From the NCBI RefSeq assembly GCF_005233845.1, contig NZ_SZQL01000019.1:41521-105520 (forward strand): DNA of 64,000 bases, written 5' to 3'. Made by a program: the position numbers and the translations under genes. The notes under the pieces were generated by a model, which had not been told where the DNA came from, did no database searches, and saw nothing but the letters and a program-made list of their open reading frames with translations. The stretch's first letter is position 1; the number at the start of each line of letters is the position of its first letter. Source of the DNA: Ilyomonas limi (GTDB taxonomy: Bacteria; Bacteroidota; Bacteroidia; Chitinophagales; Chitinophagaceae). This document shows, piece after piece, positions 36,221 through 46,199 of this stretch.

Positions 36221-38248
36221 CTACAATTCACCAATCAGGTCTAATGCGGCTGGCACTGTTATTACCGGCGCTAAACAGGTATTGTTTTTACATACATAAA
36301 TAGCTGCTTCAGATTTTATTTCCTTACCCCGCAATAAGCTAAATACGTTGTCCGATGGTGGTTCAGTTGCCAATTGCACAATTTTATTCGGTATAAAATG
36401 CTGTAATAATTCCGGCAACTCGCCCGATGCTGCTGCGCCGGTTATCACTATTTCATTTATACCATACACCATGTTCTGCATTGCCGCCGCCCATACACCA
36501 AACGAAGTGGGATAACGCACCATAGCTGTTGCCATGCTTTGTACCATACGGAGGCTTTGCGTCAGCCATTCCGGCTCATCAAATACGATAGACAAGTAAT
36601 GCAGGTTGCCGGCCATTACCGAATTGCCCGATGGCATCGCTCCATCGTACACATCTTTCTTTCTTACCACTACATCGCTTTGGTGATTAGGTGTAAAAAA
36701 GAAAAAACCGGCTTCATTGTCCCAAAAATGCTGCTGCACATAAGTTGTCAATGCTTTGGCTTTTAATAAATAATATTGGCTTCCTGTTACTTCCTGCAAA
36801 TGAATATATGCCTGTATTAAATATGCATAATCATCGAGGAAAGCCGCATGTGCTGTTTTGCCTTCTTTCCAGCTATGCAGCCATTCGTCACCTTGTTGCA
36901 ATTTTGTTTCCAAAAATTGGATAGCAGCGGTTGCCATTTGTAAAAAAAGTACATCGCCCAAAGCACTATACACTTTGCAGCAAGCCGTTATCATCAAAGC
37001 ATTCCAGCCCAATAATATTTTATCATCCAATAATGGACGAATACGCTTTTCCCGGATAGCAAACAATTGTTCACGGCAGCGTGCAAGTGTACTCTTTTCT
37101 TCCTCACTCAAAGGCATTTCGTAGCGGGGCTGCCACAAAATATTGGTGCTATCCCAATTACCCTTTTCACTCACGTCATATATCTTGCAGAATAAGTCGC
37201 TGTCATCACCCAATATCGCATCTACTTCGGCTTTACTCCAGGTATAAAATTTTCCTTCCACGCCTTCGCTGTCGGCATCCAGCGCACTGAAAAAAGCACC
37301 ACCGGGCGTGGTGAGCTCTCGCCGTACAAATGCCAGCGTATTGCGTATAGCTTCAGCATAATGCGGCTGTTGCGTAAGTTGGTACGCTTCGCTAATGGTG
37401 CTTACAAGCAACGCGTTATCGTAAAGCATTTTTTCGAAATGCGGCGCCAGCCATTGCGCATCGGTGCTGTAGCGGGCAAAACCGCCGCCCAACTGGTCGT
37501 TAATGCCACCAAAAATCATTTTATCCAGGCTGAGCAAAGCTTGCCTGATTGCCGGCTCGCTGCCGGTAAAATAATAGTGCCTGAGTAAATACTGTATAAT
37601 AAACGTTTGCGGAAATTTAGGGGCTTTGCCAAAGCCACCCCATTCGGTATCAGCGTGTTTTAAAATTGCATCTGCCGCAGCTAAGAGGTTATCTTCATTA
37701 AATACTTCATCTTTATCTTCCTGCAACTCCAACAGGTTAGAGGTTGCCAGATGATTAACCAAATTTTCTGCCTGTGCCTCTACTTCGTTGCGCTTTTGGG
37801 TAAACATATCGTGGATGGCGTGCAGCAATTCAGTCCAGCTCATCCGGTTGAAAGCCCGCACAGGCGGATAATAAGTACCACCATAAAAAGGCCTGCAATC
37901 AGGCGTAAGAAATACATTCAACGGCCAACCGCCGCCCCCGCTGATTGCCTGCACCGCATCCATATACACATGGTCAAGGTCGGGGCGCTCTTCCCTATCT
38001 ATTTTTATATTGATGAAATATTGGTTCATCAGCGCGGCAGTTGCTTCGTTTTCAAAACTTTCGCGTTCCATTACGTGGCACCAGTGGCAGGCAGCATAGC
38101 CAATACTCACCAGTATCGGTTTGTCTTCAGCTTTGGCTTTCTGCAATGCCTCTTCGCCCCAGGGATACCAATCCACAGGGTTGTGCGCATGTTGCAGCAG
38201 GTAAGGACTTGCCTCGTGGATGAGGCGATTGGTGTGTATTGTTTTCAT
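36221..38248 (-). CDS. DUF255 thioredoxin-domain protein (YyaL / SPATA20-like)
   Basis: A 675-residue protein starting at ATG 38248 ([19 protein letters not shown]); 28 upstream in-frame codons are hydrophobic chance sequence. The N-terminal 170 residues form a thioredoxin-like domain with [15 protein letters not shown] (CxxC at 54-57), preceded by [10 protein letters not shown], a hallmark. The rest is an alpha/alpha toroid of the six-hairpin glycosidase type: [27 protein letters not shown] and [10 protein letters not shown]. The human relative is SPATA20. A cellulase-like or epimerase fold is suggested for the toroid, but activity is unproven. Cytoplasmic, no signal peptide. Confidence 0.9.
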   Translation of the reverse strand: MKTIHTNRLIHEASPYLLQHAHNPVDWYPWGEEALQKAKAEDKPILVSIGYAACHWCHVMERESFENEATAALMNQYFINIKIDREERPDLDHVYMDAVQAISGGGGWPLNVFLTPDCRPFYGGTYYPPVRAFNRMSWTELLHAIHDMFTQKRNEVEAQAENLVNHLATSNLLELQEDKDEVFNEDNLLAAADAILKHADTEWGGFGKAPKFPQTFIIQYLLRHYYFTGSEPAIRQALLSLDKMIFGGINDQLGGGFARYSTDAQWLAPHFEKMLYDNALLVSTISEAYQLTQQPHYAEAIRNTLAFVRRELTTPGGAFFSALDADSEGVEGKFYTWSKAEVDAILGDDSDLFCKIYDVSEKGNWDSTNILWQPRYEMPLSEEEKSTLARCREQLFAIREKRIRPLLDDKILLGWNALMITACCKVYSALGDVLFLQMATAAIQFLETKLQQGDEWLHSWKEGKTAHAAFLDDYAYLIQAYIHLQEVTGSQYYLLKAKALTTYVQQHFWDNEAGFFFFTPNHQSDVVVRKKDVYDGAMPSGNSVMAGNLHYLSIVFDEPEWLTQSLRMVQSMATAMVRYPTSFGVWAAAMQNMVYGINEIVITGAAASGELPELLQHFIPNKIVQLATEPPSDNVFSLLRGKEIKSEAAIYVCKNNTCLAPVITVPAALDLIGEL

Positions 38249-38357
38249 TAGGTTATGGCATAAAAATAAGAGAAAGTAGTGCAAAAAAACAAAACATTTT
38301 TTGCATAAGAAGGCTATGGCAGATGGCCACAATGCTTTTATTTAAGAAAAGACCGGC

Positions 38358-39209
38358 TTATTTTTTTTTAGTAGCAATAGCTGTTTGCGCCAGGTATTTA
38401 TCCAGTGCAGCTATCATGCTGGGCGTTTGTGGCGCAGGCGCTTTTATTTCGGCTTGCATACCTACTTCTTCCACTATTTTTAAGGTATTGCTGCCAAATG
38501 CACCAATTAAAGTTCCGTTTGGCTGGTAATCGGGGTACGTATCAAAAAGACTGCGAATGCCGCTGGGTGTAAAAAAGCAAATAACATCGTACGAATGCTG
38601 CTCCATTACCGGCTTTATATCGTTGCTGATAGTGCGGTACATAAAGGCAAGCTGGTATTCGCAATTATTTTTCTTCAGCAGGTTCACTATATCATTATCC
38701 TGCTGGTTTTCGCTGCACACATATAAAAACTTCTCGTTTTCCTTGTGCTTATTAATTACATCAAACAGGCTCTTGTTGGTGCCGTCTGCTCCGTAAAAAA
38801 CCTTGCGTTTGCGATACAAAATAAATTTTTGCAGGTACAAAGCCACCGCCTCGGTAATGCAGAAGTATTTATTATCCTGGTTTACCGCAACTTTCATTTC
38901 ATCGCACATGCGAAAGAAATGATCAATAGCATTACGGCTGGTAAAAATAATAGCCGTAAATGCAGTTATATCTATCTTTTGCTTTCTGAATTCGCGTGCA
39001 GGAATACCATCGAGCCGTATAAATGGATGAAAAAACAGCTCGACATTGTATTTTTTTTCCAGATCGAAATAAGGGGACTTATCGCTTTCTGGCCTGGGCT
39101 GGGTTATTAAAATCTTTTTGCTGTTTTTTTTGGCAGCGCTGTTACTTTTTACCCCGTTTTTTAGCATGCTATTCGTCTCAGGAAAAATTGGGTTTTTTAA
39201 ATTACTCAC
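38358..39209 (-). CDS. hemD: uroporphyrinogen-III synthase
   Basis: A 283-residue HemD-type protein. It reads ILITQPRPESDKSPYFDLEKKY, then FTSRNAIDHFFRM, and, in the second lobe, VCSENQQDND and FFTPSGIRSLFD, followed by GAFGSNTLKIVEEVG. HemD closes the linear tetrapyrrole to uroporphyrinogen III on the way to heme. An unusual N-terminal extension of about 25 polar residues is seen; starts at residue 1 (GTG, 39209) or at Met15 (ATG) are both possible. The GTG overlaps the TGA of the upstream DUF4271 gene by four bases (GTGA), which suggests translational coupling. This HemD-DUF4271 pairing is typical of Bacteroidota. Confidence 0.87.
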   Translation of the reverse strand: MSNLKNPIFPETNSMLKNGVKSNSAAKKNSKKILITQPRPESDKSPYFDLEKKYNVELFFHPFIRLDGIPAREFRKQKIDITAFTAIIFTSRNAIDHFFRMCDEMKVAVNQDNKYFCITEAVALYLQKFILYRKRKVFYGADGTNKSLFDVINKHKENEKFLYVCSENQQDNDIVNLLKKNNCEYQLAFMYRTISNDIKPVMEQHSYDVICFFTPSGIRSLFDTYPDYQPNGTLIGAFGSNTLKIVEEVGMQAEIKAPAPQTPSMIAALDKYLAQTAIATKKK

Positions 39210-40099
39210 TTTATTATTATAAATAATAATTTATAAATAACCAACAAAGGAAGTATCTCTACTGCGCAAAGATAAATAAAAAAGTGAACTGCATTAATTT
39301 TCAAGTTTTTTACTACCGTACCAAGTGCCACAACATAGCGGTACAAGAGCATAAGCAGCACCAGTGAGAGGGCTACCGTAACAGCGGTATCGCGTGTTTG
39401 CCCGTTCGAAAAAGCCATAATCGCAAGTAATGGCAGGAGGCAAATACCCGTTACTTTATTAACTAAAAAAACAATAAAGTTGTAATTGAATGCAAACTGC
39501 GGCACATTGAAAGCCCACCCGCAAAAAAGGATAAATAAATGCTTACCAATATAGATAACTGCCAAAGTACCAAAGGTATAGAGCCACAACAACCACAGAG
39601 GTATGTGCGCTACCTGGGGCGAACCATTGGCCAGTAGAGCAATGAGCAAACCGCCCGACAGGAGAAAAGCAATATTGAGCAGCAGCGAGGGAAGATTATC
39701 CTGCAGCAAACTTTCTTTAGACTGCTTTTGCCGGTAATTGGACTGAAAAAACAACCGGAATATATTTTGAAAATATTTAGGAAAACCGGTGCGGGTAATG
39801 GCTACCACAAGGAATAAACCTGCCAGCATATAAAACAATTCATCCTTATCGCCGGGCTGACGCACGCTGTTTATCATAAATACAGCACCTTTTTTATTGC
39901 CTGCATACAAATTCCGGTACAACTTGGTGTACAGTGTATCCTGCTGCCAGCTAAGGGCATACGTGGCGGGCTTTGCCACCAAAGCAGTATCGCCCCTGGC
40001 TACAGAATCACTTACAGGCTGACTGCGCAAAGTATCGGTTTGCGCGTACGTTTTTATGGTAAAAAAAAGCAGTAAAAGGAGCAGCGTTTTATTAAGCAT
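39206..40099 (-). CDS. DUF4271 membrane protein
   Basis: A 297-residue protein with a signal peptide (about 1-20, ending TYAQ), a short Ser/Asp/Thr-rich periplasmic stretch and about seven membrane helices. DUF4271 features are the DELFYMLAGLFLVVAITRTGFPKY segment start and the FQSNYRQKQ stretch after it. The gene is placed just before hemD in many Bacteroidota. Function is unknown; one guess is a role in heme synthesis or surface assembly, based on neighbourhood alone. It overlaps hemD by four bases. Upstream, a 125-base inverted repeat separates it from the Omp85 gene. Confidence 0.8.
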   Translation of the reverse strand: MLNKTLLLLLLFFTIKTYAQTDTLRSQPVSDSVARGDTALVAKPATYALSWQQDTLYTKLYRNLYAGNKKGAVFMINSVRQPGDKDELFYMLAGLFLVVAITRTGFPKYFQNIFRLFFQSNYRQKQSKESLLQDNLPSLLLNIAFLLSGGLLIALLANGSPQVAHIPLWLLWLYTFGTLAVIYIGKHLFILFCGWAFNVPQFAFNYNFIVFLVNKVTGICLLPLLAIMAFSNGQTRDTAVTVALSLVLLMLLYRYVVALGTVVKNLKINAVHFFIYLCAVEILPLLVIYKLLFIIIK

Positions 40100-40133
40100 A
40101 AGAATGTTTGCAAAGGTAATGCGAACAGGTATT

Positions 40134-40258
40134 GGTTCTCACAGATAACACAGATAAGCACAGGTGAAAAGTAGAAGAATTATTATTTTTCAAATGCAAT
40201 CAGGCTAATGGCAGAAAGGATAAGTAAAGGATAGAATAAGTCGTTATCTGTGAGTACC
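40134..40258. repeat. 125-base inverted-repeat-bounded element
   Basis: GGTTCTCACAGATAAC (40134-40149) is inverted at 40243-40258 (GTTATCTGTGAGTACC) with one mismatch in 16. A second CACAGATAA unit follows the left arm. The element fills the gap between DUF4271 and the Omp85 gene, has no coding frame and looks like a small non-autonomous element (MITE-like). Confidence 0.65.
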
Positions 40259-40264
40259 ATTCTC

Positions 40265-42046
40265 CTAAAATAAACTCACAAACCCTAAATGTATTTTGGA
40301 TTGCCGGAAATCCAGTTTGGTATCATCCTGCTTACCTATCGCGTAACTGATATTGAAAATACCAGTTTTGGTTTCAAAAGCAAGCCCAAGGCCCGCACCA
40401 ATATAGGTATGCGCAAAAGCAGTGGCAAAGCTTTGGTAGTGCGCCCAGCCGCCATCGCTAAAGACAAAGAAATAGGAGTTTTGGCCAATGAGATATCGGT
40501 ATTCCAGCGTACCCACAGCATATCTATCAGCATAAATACTTTCCTCGTTAAAGCCGCGCAACAGTTGGTAGCCGCCTATTTGAAACAATTCGTTTACGTA
40601 GTATGACGGACTTTGATACCACCCGCCGTTAAGAGCTGTTTTCAAGGCAGCTTGCCTGCCAAGTGCAAAATAATGTGCTGCTGAAGCCTGCACACGCAAC
40701 TGGTAGCTTTTGAGTTGTACGGTATCATATAAATTATTGTAATTGAAGTTGGGATCTTTAATGCTGATGATAGCATTGTTTTTAGTGATAGTTTTATTTC
40801 CTGCGCTCATTCTCAGCCACACTTCGTTGCCGCTGCGCGGATTAAGGGTATAATTGGTATTGTTCAAAGCATATTGCAAACCTATATTCACTGCATTTAT
40901 ATCACTGGCGTCGGGCAATGTTTTGGTAGCAATAACAGCGTTGGTATCCACACTTAATAAGCGGCTGGAATTAGTTTGTAAAAACAAAGTACCTGTTTGC
41001 CTCGCGGAAAAATTATAATCCAATCCGAATAAAGCATGGATATTGAGAAAAGAAGAATCTCTTTTATACAATTCAAAATTGAAATTGATACCAAAGGGCG
41101 AATGGAAAAGGTACGGACGTTTGAAAAGCAGATTTAACCGTGGCGATTTAGACTGTAATTGCTGCCAGTCCACACCAATGGTTTCGCCGGTGCTGAATGC
41201 ATTTTTAAGATTGATGGTTGCCTGCCCTGTGAGCAGGAGTTTGCCGCCAACTTGTTCATTGGCAGGTAAAAAGCCAACAATTACATCTATTTGGTTGCTT
41301 TGCTTGGGCTCCAGGTATAAATTTAAAATTGCGCCGCTGCCGAGCATCATTACATTCCAGGGCTGCGATTGCTGCAGGTAAGTCAATTCAGCCAGGCGTT
41401 GATCTATTTGCTGCAGCTTTTTTTCATTATATATTTCGTGTGGTGCAATATCCAGGTAGCGATGAATGAAATCCTGCGTTAACCTGGCTTTACCATGAAT
41501 GCTAATGCTGTCTATATGATACAATTCGCCGCTGTCTACCTGCAACTTTGCACTCACCAATCCGCTTTGCAATAGTACGCTGGCTAAGTGTATGCTGGCG
41601 AAAGGGTAACCATTGTTTTGATAATAATCCAATAGTTGATCGTAAACGGCACTTACTTTACCGGGGTCAAAAGGTTTGTTATTAAAAGAAGATTGCCGGT
41701 AGCCTAAAGTGCCAAGCACATTCCACGTTTTATCATCTGCATATAGGCTACCCCAGGTATATTTTTCACCCACAAACAGCTTTACCGTAACGCCACTGGA
41801 ATCTTGCTGTATTGTATCTGCCGATGCTGCTATATAGCCTATGGCCGCCAGCATAGACGGCAACTGTTGCGCATATTGCAGGCAGCCGGTGGCCGTGGCA
41901 AACTGCTCCTGCAGCCTTAAATTTTGTATAAAAGCCGGGGTTGTATCTACCGGTTGTACCGATAATATATAATTTTTTTGCAACCTTTGTCCTTTCGTTT
42001 GTACACACACAAGAAAGCACAGGAGTACATACACTATTTCGCGCAT
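40265..42046 (-). CDS. Omp85/BamA-TamA family outer-membrane protein
   Basis: About 593 residues from ATG 42046 (MREIVYVLLCFLVCV, a signal peptide); an ATG seven codons upstream at 42067 is also possible. The N-terminal half contains POTRA-like repeats (SVTVKLFVGEKYTWG, GYPFASIHL, YHIDSISIHGKARLT). The C-terminal half is a beta-barrel with LRGFNEESIYADRYA near the end (the VRGF/Y motif of lid loop 6) and FLVSLF-like terminal GFVSLF. It lacks the size of BamA and fits the shorter TamA/surface-antigen group. Substrates are unknown. It is divergent from hemW, with about 57 bases between the start codons. Confidence 0.85.
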   Translation of the reverse strand: MREIVYVLLCFLVCVQTKGQRLQKNYILSVQPVDTTPAFIQNLRLQEQFATATGCLQYAQQLPSMLAAIGYIAASADTIQQDSSGVTVKLFVGEKYTWGSLYADDKTWNVLGTLGYRQSSFNNKPFDPGKVSAVYDQLLDYYQNNGYPFASIHLASVLLQSGLVSAKLQVDSGELYHIDSISIHGKARLTQDFIHRYLDIAPHEIYNEKKLQQIDQRLAELTYLQQSQPWNVMMLGSGAILNLYLEPKQSNQIDVIVGFLPANEQVGGKLLLTGQATINLKNAFSTGETIGVDWQQLQSKSPRLNLLFKRPYLFHSPFGINFNFELYKRDSSFLNIHALFGLDYNFSARQTGTLFLQTNSSRLLSVDTNAVIATKTLPDASDINAVNIGLQYALNNTNYTLNPRSGNEVWLRMSAGNKTITKNNAIISIKDPNFNYNNLYDTVQLKSYQLRVQASAAHYFALGRQAALKTALNGGWYQSPSYYVNELFQIGGYQLLRGFNEESIYADRYAVGTLEYRYLIGQNSYFFVFSDGGWAHYQSFATAFAHTYIGAGLGLAFETKTGIFNISYAIGKQDDTKLDFRQSKIHLGFVSLF

Positions 42047-42103
42047 GTATTCACTTACTTTTATCATTCACTTTTACAATTTATAAGGGGAAATTATCAG
42101 GTT

Positions 42104-43225
42104 ATGGCAGGCATCTATTTACACATTCCTTTTTGCAAGAAGGCCTGTCACTACTGTAATTTTCATTTTTCTGCCAGCACAAGGTACATCAACGAGATGG
42201 CACAGGCAATTGGTACAGAAGCAGCGCTAAGAAGGCGTTATCTTGACGAGCCGGTGGCTACTATCTATTTTGGCGGCGGCACGCCTAGCCTGCTTTCCGT
42301 AACCAGCCTGCAAATGTTGTTACAGAAACTACGCGACAATTTCACCATTACCAATGATGCAGAAATAACACTTGAGGCAAATCCGGACGACATTAATGTA
42401 GAACGGCTGCACTCCTGGAAAATGTTAGGCATCAACCGGCTCAGCATTGGCATACAATCCTTTAACGATGCCGACCTAAGCTGGATGAACCGCGCACACA
42501 ATGCATACCAGGCATTACAAAGCATTGTGTTGGCGCAACGTGCCGGCTTTAGCAACATCACCATTGATCTTATCTATGGCACGCCCACGCTCACCAACGA
42601 GCAATGGCGCCGCAATGTACAGCAGGCAATTGATTTAAACATTCCGCATCTCTCCTGTTATGCACTTACGGTAGAGCCTAATACCGCTTTGCATAAGATG
42701 ATTGAAAACAAAAAGATGCCTGATGTAGATGAAGAAAAGCAAAGCCAGCATTTTGAGTTGCTCGTGCGCTGGCTAAAAGATGCAGGCTACGAGCATTACG
42801 AAATTTCGAACTTTGCAAAGCCGGGCTGCGAAAGCCGGCACAACAGCAGCTACTGGCAAGGGAAGCCATATCTGGGCTTGGGGCCTTCGGCACATTCTTT
42901 CAACGGCACCAGCCGTCAGTGGAACGTAGCCAACAATGCATTGTACATGCAAAGCATCAGCCGCAGCACAGTGCCTTTTGAAATTGAACACCTCACGCCG
43001 ATGCAGCAGCTTAACGAATACATTATGACTTCTTTGCGCACGCGCCAGGGCATTTCGCTCAACCATGTTTCTGCACAATGGAGCGAGGTAGATAGTATGG
43101 CACTTATTAAAGGAGCAAAGCGATACATTATGCAGGGCAACGTGGTGTTTGTAAATAACCACCTTCAGCTTACCAGGAGCGGCAAATTGCTGGCAGATGG
43201 TATTGCGGCAGGGTTGTTTAGGTAA
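42104..43225 (+). CDS. hemW: heme chaperone HemW (radical SAM, coproporphyrinogen-III oxidase-like)
   Basis: A 373-residue protein starting at ATG 42104 (MAGIYLHIPFCKKACHYC). The radical SAM motif is CKKACHYC (C-x3-C-x2-C). FGGGTPSLL, LEANPDDI, LSIGIQSFND and SCYALTVEPNT complete the HemN/HemW pattern. HemW lacks the N-terminal extension and the fourth Cys needed for coproporphyrinogen oxidase and instead binds and delivers heme; the short start here fits HemW. An upstream in-frame extension would reach into the Omp85 gene and is unlikely. It sits close to hemD and DUF4271, but in a different unit. Confidence 0.9.
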   Translation: MAGIYLHIPFCKKACHYCNFHFSASTRYINEMAQAIGTEAALRRRYLDEPVATIYFGGGTPSLLSVTSLQMLLQKLRDNFTITNDAEITLEANPDDINVERLHSWKMLGINRLSIGIQSFNDADLSWMNRAHNAYQALQSIVLAQRAGFSNITIDLIYGTPTLTNEQWRRNVQQAIDLNIPHLSCYALTVEPNTALHKMIENKKMPDVDEEKQSQHFELLVRWLKDAGYEHYEISNFAKPGCESRHNSSYWQGKPYLGLGPSAHSFNGTSRQWNVANNALYMQSISRSTVPFEIEHLTPMQQLNEYIMTSLRTRQGISLNHVSAQWSEVDSMALIKGAKRYIMQGNVVFVNNHLQLTRSGKLLADGIAAGLFR

Positions 43226-43358
43226 GTTTTACATTGTGAGTACTTTATTGTGTTACTATTTATGATAATTAATGAATAGTTTGCTGGTATTGTAGCACAA
43301 AGCCTTGAAGAGACTTTACAAATACAACAGCACCGAAATAATTACCAATAAAAACAAC

Positions 43359-44375
43359 TTACAGTTCAGCATCTGCATTCAACTCCATCAGAAACGCCAT
43401 CGTATCCACGCCATCGGCATACGAGGTAATGCAGGGCTGCTGTGCCTGTCCAAAAGGTGTACAACCGTGTCCTACAATGCACTGCACATCAGTATTATTT
43501 TTCAGCACATCTATTGTTTCTTCTTTGGAGTTGTAATAGCTGTAATTTAACTGTGCTACCGGCGCAAACAAATTGGCATTTTCGGTAAGTATAATGGAAT
43601 CATTATTCATGTAATACTTATTGCCCATAATCAGGAGCGCCAGTTGATAATCGAAGTTGTTTTTGTACTTATTATAATCCATTAAATATTCGTACGCTTT
43701 CAGCGCTTCGAGCAATGGCACAAAATTGTAGCCTTCTGGTACAAACAGCTTGGTTACATTGCGGCAGCCCAACCCAAAATAGAGTTGTATATCATTGGCT
43801 AATAATGCAATTTCTTCCTCTGTTTCCGTTCCATCCAGCACGGCAACAGACGTTCTGTTTTTACGTATAATATGTGGGTATCTGGCAAAATAATAATCAA
43901 AATACCGGCTGGTATTGTTGCTGCCGGTTGCAATGTATGCGTCACAGTTTTTTAGCATTTCTGCAAAAGTGATAACCGATGCTACCTCGCTGTTCCATTC
44001 AATCAGTTGATCTGCTACATGCCGCAACAACACTTCATCTTTGGAAGATAGTTTCATCATTAATTTGTTACCGCTGATAAACACACAAATAAAGTCGTGA
44101 AAGCCCACAAGCGGCAGATTGCCAGCCATTACAATGCCTACTGTTTTTATGTGGGTTGCCATGTCTTTTACATCATATTGTTGCACTAAATCTTCCAATA
44201 TATCTTTTTGCAAAAATGCCTTTACAATATTATCAACTGCTGTATCGATAAATTCGGGGATGAACCATTTGTTGTGTAGATAAGCCATGTGTTTGGCCTG
44301 CTGCCAGGCCGGTGCATCGCTCTGCATATATTTGCCCAGCCGCACCAGTAAATCAATTCGTTGCTCTACATTCAT
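43359..44375 (-). CDS. LuxC-like acyl-CoA reductase
   Basis: A 338-residue protein starting at ATG 44375 (MNVEQRIDLLVRLGKYM); the frame extends upstream but overlaps the divergent ferredoxin gene and lacks similarity. It matches the LuxC/acyl-CoA reductase family of the aldehyde dehydrogenase superfamily: VMAGNLPLVGFHDFICVFI, KLSSKDEVLLRHV, YIATGSNNTSRYFDYYFA, and the candidate catalytic Cys in FGLGCRNVTKLFVPE. Such enzymes reduce fatty acyl-CoA to aldehyde with NADPH. There are no other lux genes. The adjacent divergent ferredoxin (44440) is a frequent neighbour in Bacteroidota. Confidence 0.85.
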   Translation of the reverse strand: MNVEQRIDLLVRLGKYMQSDAPAWQQAKHMAYLHNKWFIPEFIDTAVDNIVKAFLQKDILEDLVQQYDVKDMATHIKTVGIVMAGNLPLVGFHDFICVFISGNKLMMKLSSKDEVLLRHVADQLIEWNSEVASVITFAEMLKNCDAYIATGSNNTSRYFDYYFARYPHIIRKNRTSVAVLDGTETEEEIALLANDIQLYFGLGCRNVTKLFVPEGYNFVPLLEALKAYEYLMDYNKYKNNFDYQLALLIMGNKYYMNNDSIILTENANLFAPVAQLNYSYYNSKEETIDVLKNNTDVQCIVGHGCTPFGQAQQPCITSYADGVDTMAFLMELNADAEL

Positions 44376-44439
44376 TTTTCCGCAGTATTTTTGAACCTGC
44401 AAAAGTAGTTTCAAACCTCCAAATAAATTAAGACATATT

Positions 44440-44787
44440 ATGGCTATAAAAATAACGGATGAATGTATCAATTGTGGTGCCTGTGAGCCGGAATGCCCCA
44501 ACAATGCGATATATGAAGGCGGTACCGAGTGGGCTATTACCGATGGCACCAGCGTAAAAGGTTCGTTTACGCTCATGGATGGACAGGTAGTAGATGCCAA
44601 CGAGCGTTTTGCACCAATAAGTGTAGATACCTATTACATAACACCTAATAAATGCACCGAGTGCCAGGGCTTTCACGAAGAGCCACAATGCGCGGCGGTT
44701 TGCCCGGTTGACTGTTGTGTACCCGATGAGATGTACCGCGAAACAATTGAGGAATTATTAGAGAAAAAAGATAAACTACACCTGTAA
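44440..44787 (+). CDS. 4Fe-4S dicluster ferredoxin
   Basis: A 115-residue protein with two cluster motifs. The first is [12 protein letters not shown]. The second is [13 protein letters not shown] followed by AAVCPVDCC, with the wider spacing typical of the ferredoxin type with one 7- to 9-residue loop. The middle of the protein has an unusual insertion of about 40 residues ([20 protein letters not shown]) between the two motifs. It is likely an electron carrier in the cytoplasm. It is divergent from the acyl-CoA reductase gene, about 64 bases between starts, and is followed by a terminator. Confidence 0.9.
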   Translation: MAIKITDECINCGACEPECPNNAIYEGGTEWAITDGTSVKGSFTLMDGQVVDANERFAPISVDTYYITPNKCTECQGFHEEPQCAAVCPVDCCVPDEMYRETIEELLEKKDKLHL

Positions 44788-44806
44788 TAGTTATAAGTTG
44801 TTTTGT

Positions 44807-44837
44807 AAAAGTGAAGCGTTTATCATGCTTCACTTTT
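44807..44837. terminator. terminator after the ferredoxin gene
   Basis: AAAAGTGAAGC (44807-44817) and GCTTCACTTTT (44827-44837) form an 11-base stem, followed by more T. This fits rho-independent termination on the plus strand. Confidence 0.85.
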
Positions 44838-44889
44838 TTATTGCTTATCGTTTATTAAAATGAGCTTATCACTGCCGTCACTCCGCCAT

Positions 44890-44949
44890 TGCCGCCGGTA
44901 AAGGCACTTTGTTACAATCAAACTAAGCGGCGGCTTTATGCGGGATCTG
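44890..44949. repeat. GCCGCC...GGCGGC dispersed palindrome, copy A
   Basis: TGCCGCCGGTAA at the left and AGCGGCGGCTTTATGCGGGA then TCTG at the right match copy B (48441-48499) closely, while the spacer is not conserved. An inverted copy of the left end occurs at 45064-45080 (GGCGGCAATTACGGAAT). The surrounding 384-base gap (44788-45171) otherwise holds only the terminator of the ferredoxin gene and the ddl promoter region. Confidence 0.6.
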
Positions 44950-45171
44950 TAAATAGTAAATGAATCGAAGTATATGCTTACTGTAGCGAATGCTTACAAT
45001 TACTTTCAAATACAGGCAAGCACAGATTTAGCCCAAAACCACCGCAAAGTTTAAATTCATGTTGGCGGCAATTACGGAATGACCAGTCTCTTAGACTTCT
45101 ATATTCACCCCAATGCACTACTTTCATTTCAAAACATTTCTCTTTCTTTGCGCTTTATATTTTTTACCTGC

Positions 45172-46161
45172 ATGAAAAAGAAAATAGCATTGGTAACCGG
45201 TGGCTATAGTGGCGAGGCCACCATCAGCTACCTGAGCGCCAAAACAGTATATAACAACCTGGATAAAGAGAAATTTGATGTATATAAAATAGACATCAAC
45301 CCTAACGGCTGGGTATATGAAAATGAGGAAGGGGCGAAAAGTGCTGTTGACCGCAGCGACTTCTCGGTGATAGACGGCGGCAGGAAAATAAACTTTGATG
45401 CCATTGCATTGTGCATCCACGGCACACCGGGCGAAGACGGTAAACTGCAAGGCTATTTTGACATGCTGCATTTGCCTTATACTACTTGCGATGCAGCTAC
45501 ATCTGCATTAACCTTTAATAAAAGATTTACTGTTGCCGTTGCTGCTTTTGCAGGTATTAAGGTAGCCCGCTCCGTATTATTTCATAAAAATAATTTTACC
45601 AATGCCGATGAAGTGGTTCAAAATTTACAATTCCCTGTTTTTGTAAAGCCCAACAATGGTGGTTCCAGCATTGGCATGAGTAAAGTAGCTTCCTTTTCGG
45701 AAGAACTGGGCGTTGCTATAGAAAAAGCTTTTAAAGAAGACGATCAGGTGCTGGTAGAAGAGTTTATTGAAGGCCGCGAGTTTACAATTGGCGTATTTAA
45801 AGCTAAGGGGAAGATTATTACCTTACCTATGACCGAAGTAAAATCGCACAACTATTTCTTTGATTATGAAGCCAAGTACCTGGGCAAAAGCGAAGAGATA
45901 ACGCCGGCACAAGTGGACGAAGCGGTTGCTGAAAAAGTAAGGGCTGCCGCTAAAAAAATATATGCAGCACTCAACTGCCGCGGGGTTATCCGTATAGATT
46001 TCATATACAACGAAGCTGCCGGCGAGCCGTATATGCTGGAGGTAAATACCGTGCCGGGGCAAAGTGATGCCAGCATAGTGCCGCAGCAGGTAAGAGCAAT
46101 GGGCTGGACTTTAAAAGAATTTTACACAGCTTTAATTGAAGAAACATGCGCAACGGCATAA
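45172..46161 (+). CDS. ddl: D-alanine--D-alanine ligase
   Basis: A 329-residue ATP-grasp ligase that joins two D-Ala for peptidoglycan precursors. I start it at ATG 45172 (MKKKIALVTGGYSGEAT). Motifs are CIHGTPGEDGKLQGYFD, FVKPNNGGSSIGMSKV (ATP-binding loop), VEEFIEGREFTIGVF, and the C-terminal RIDFIYNEAAGEPYMLEVN and TVPGQSDASIVP, holding the Mg ligands and substrate-binding residues. The usual Bacteroidota arrangement, with a PASTA protein following, is present here (39 bases later). Confidence 0.94.
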   Translation: MKKKIALVTGGYSGEATISYLSAKTVYNNLDKEKFDVYKIDINPNGWVYENEEGAKSAVDRSDFSVIDGGRKINFDAIALCIHGTPGEDGKLQGYFDMLHLPYTTCDAATSALTFNKRFTVAVAAFAGIKVARSVLFHKNNFTNADEVVQNLQFPVFVKPNNGGSSIGMSKVASFSEELGVAIEKAFKEDDQVLVEEFIEGREFTIGVFKAKGKIITLPMTEVKSHNYFFDYEAKYLGKSEEITPAQVDEAVAEKVRAAAKKIYAALNCRGVIRIDFIYNEAAGEPYMLEVNTVPGQSDASIVPQQVRAMGWTLKEFYTALIEETCATA

Positions 46162-46199
46162 TGTTTCGTTTATATTATACACCTTAATTACTTTATATA

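Noticed and set aside
43359..44787. Bioluminescence (lux) locus
   Set aside because: Only a LuxC-like reductase and a ferredoxin are present; no LuxA, LuxB, LuxD or LuxE.
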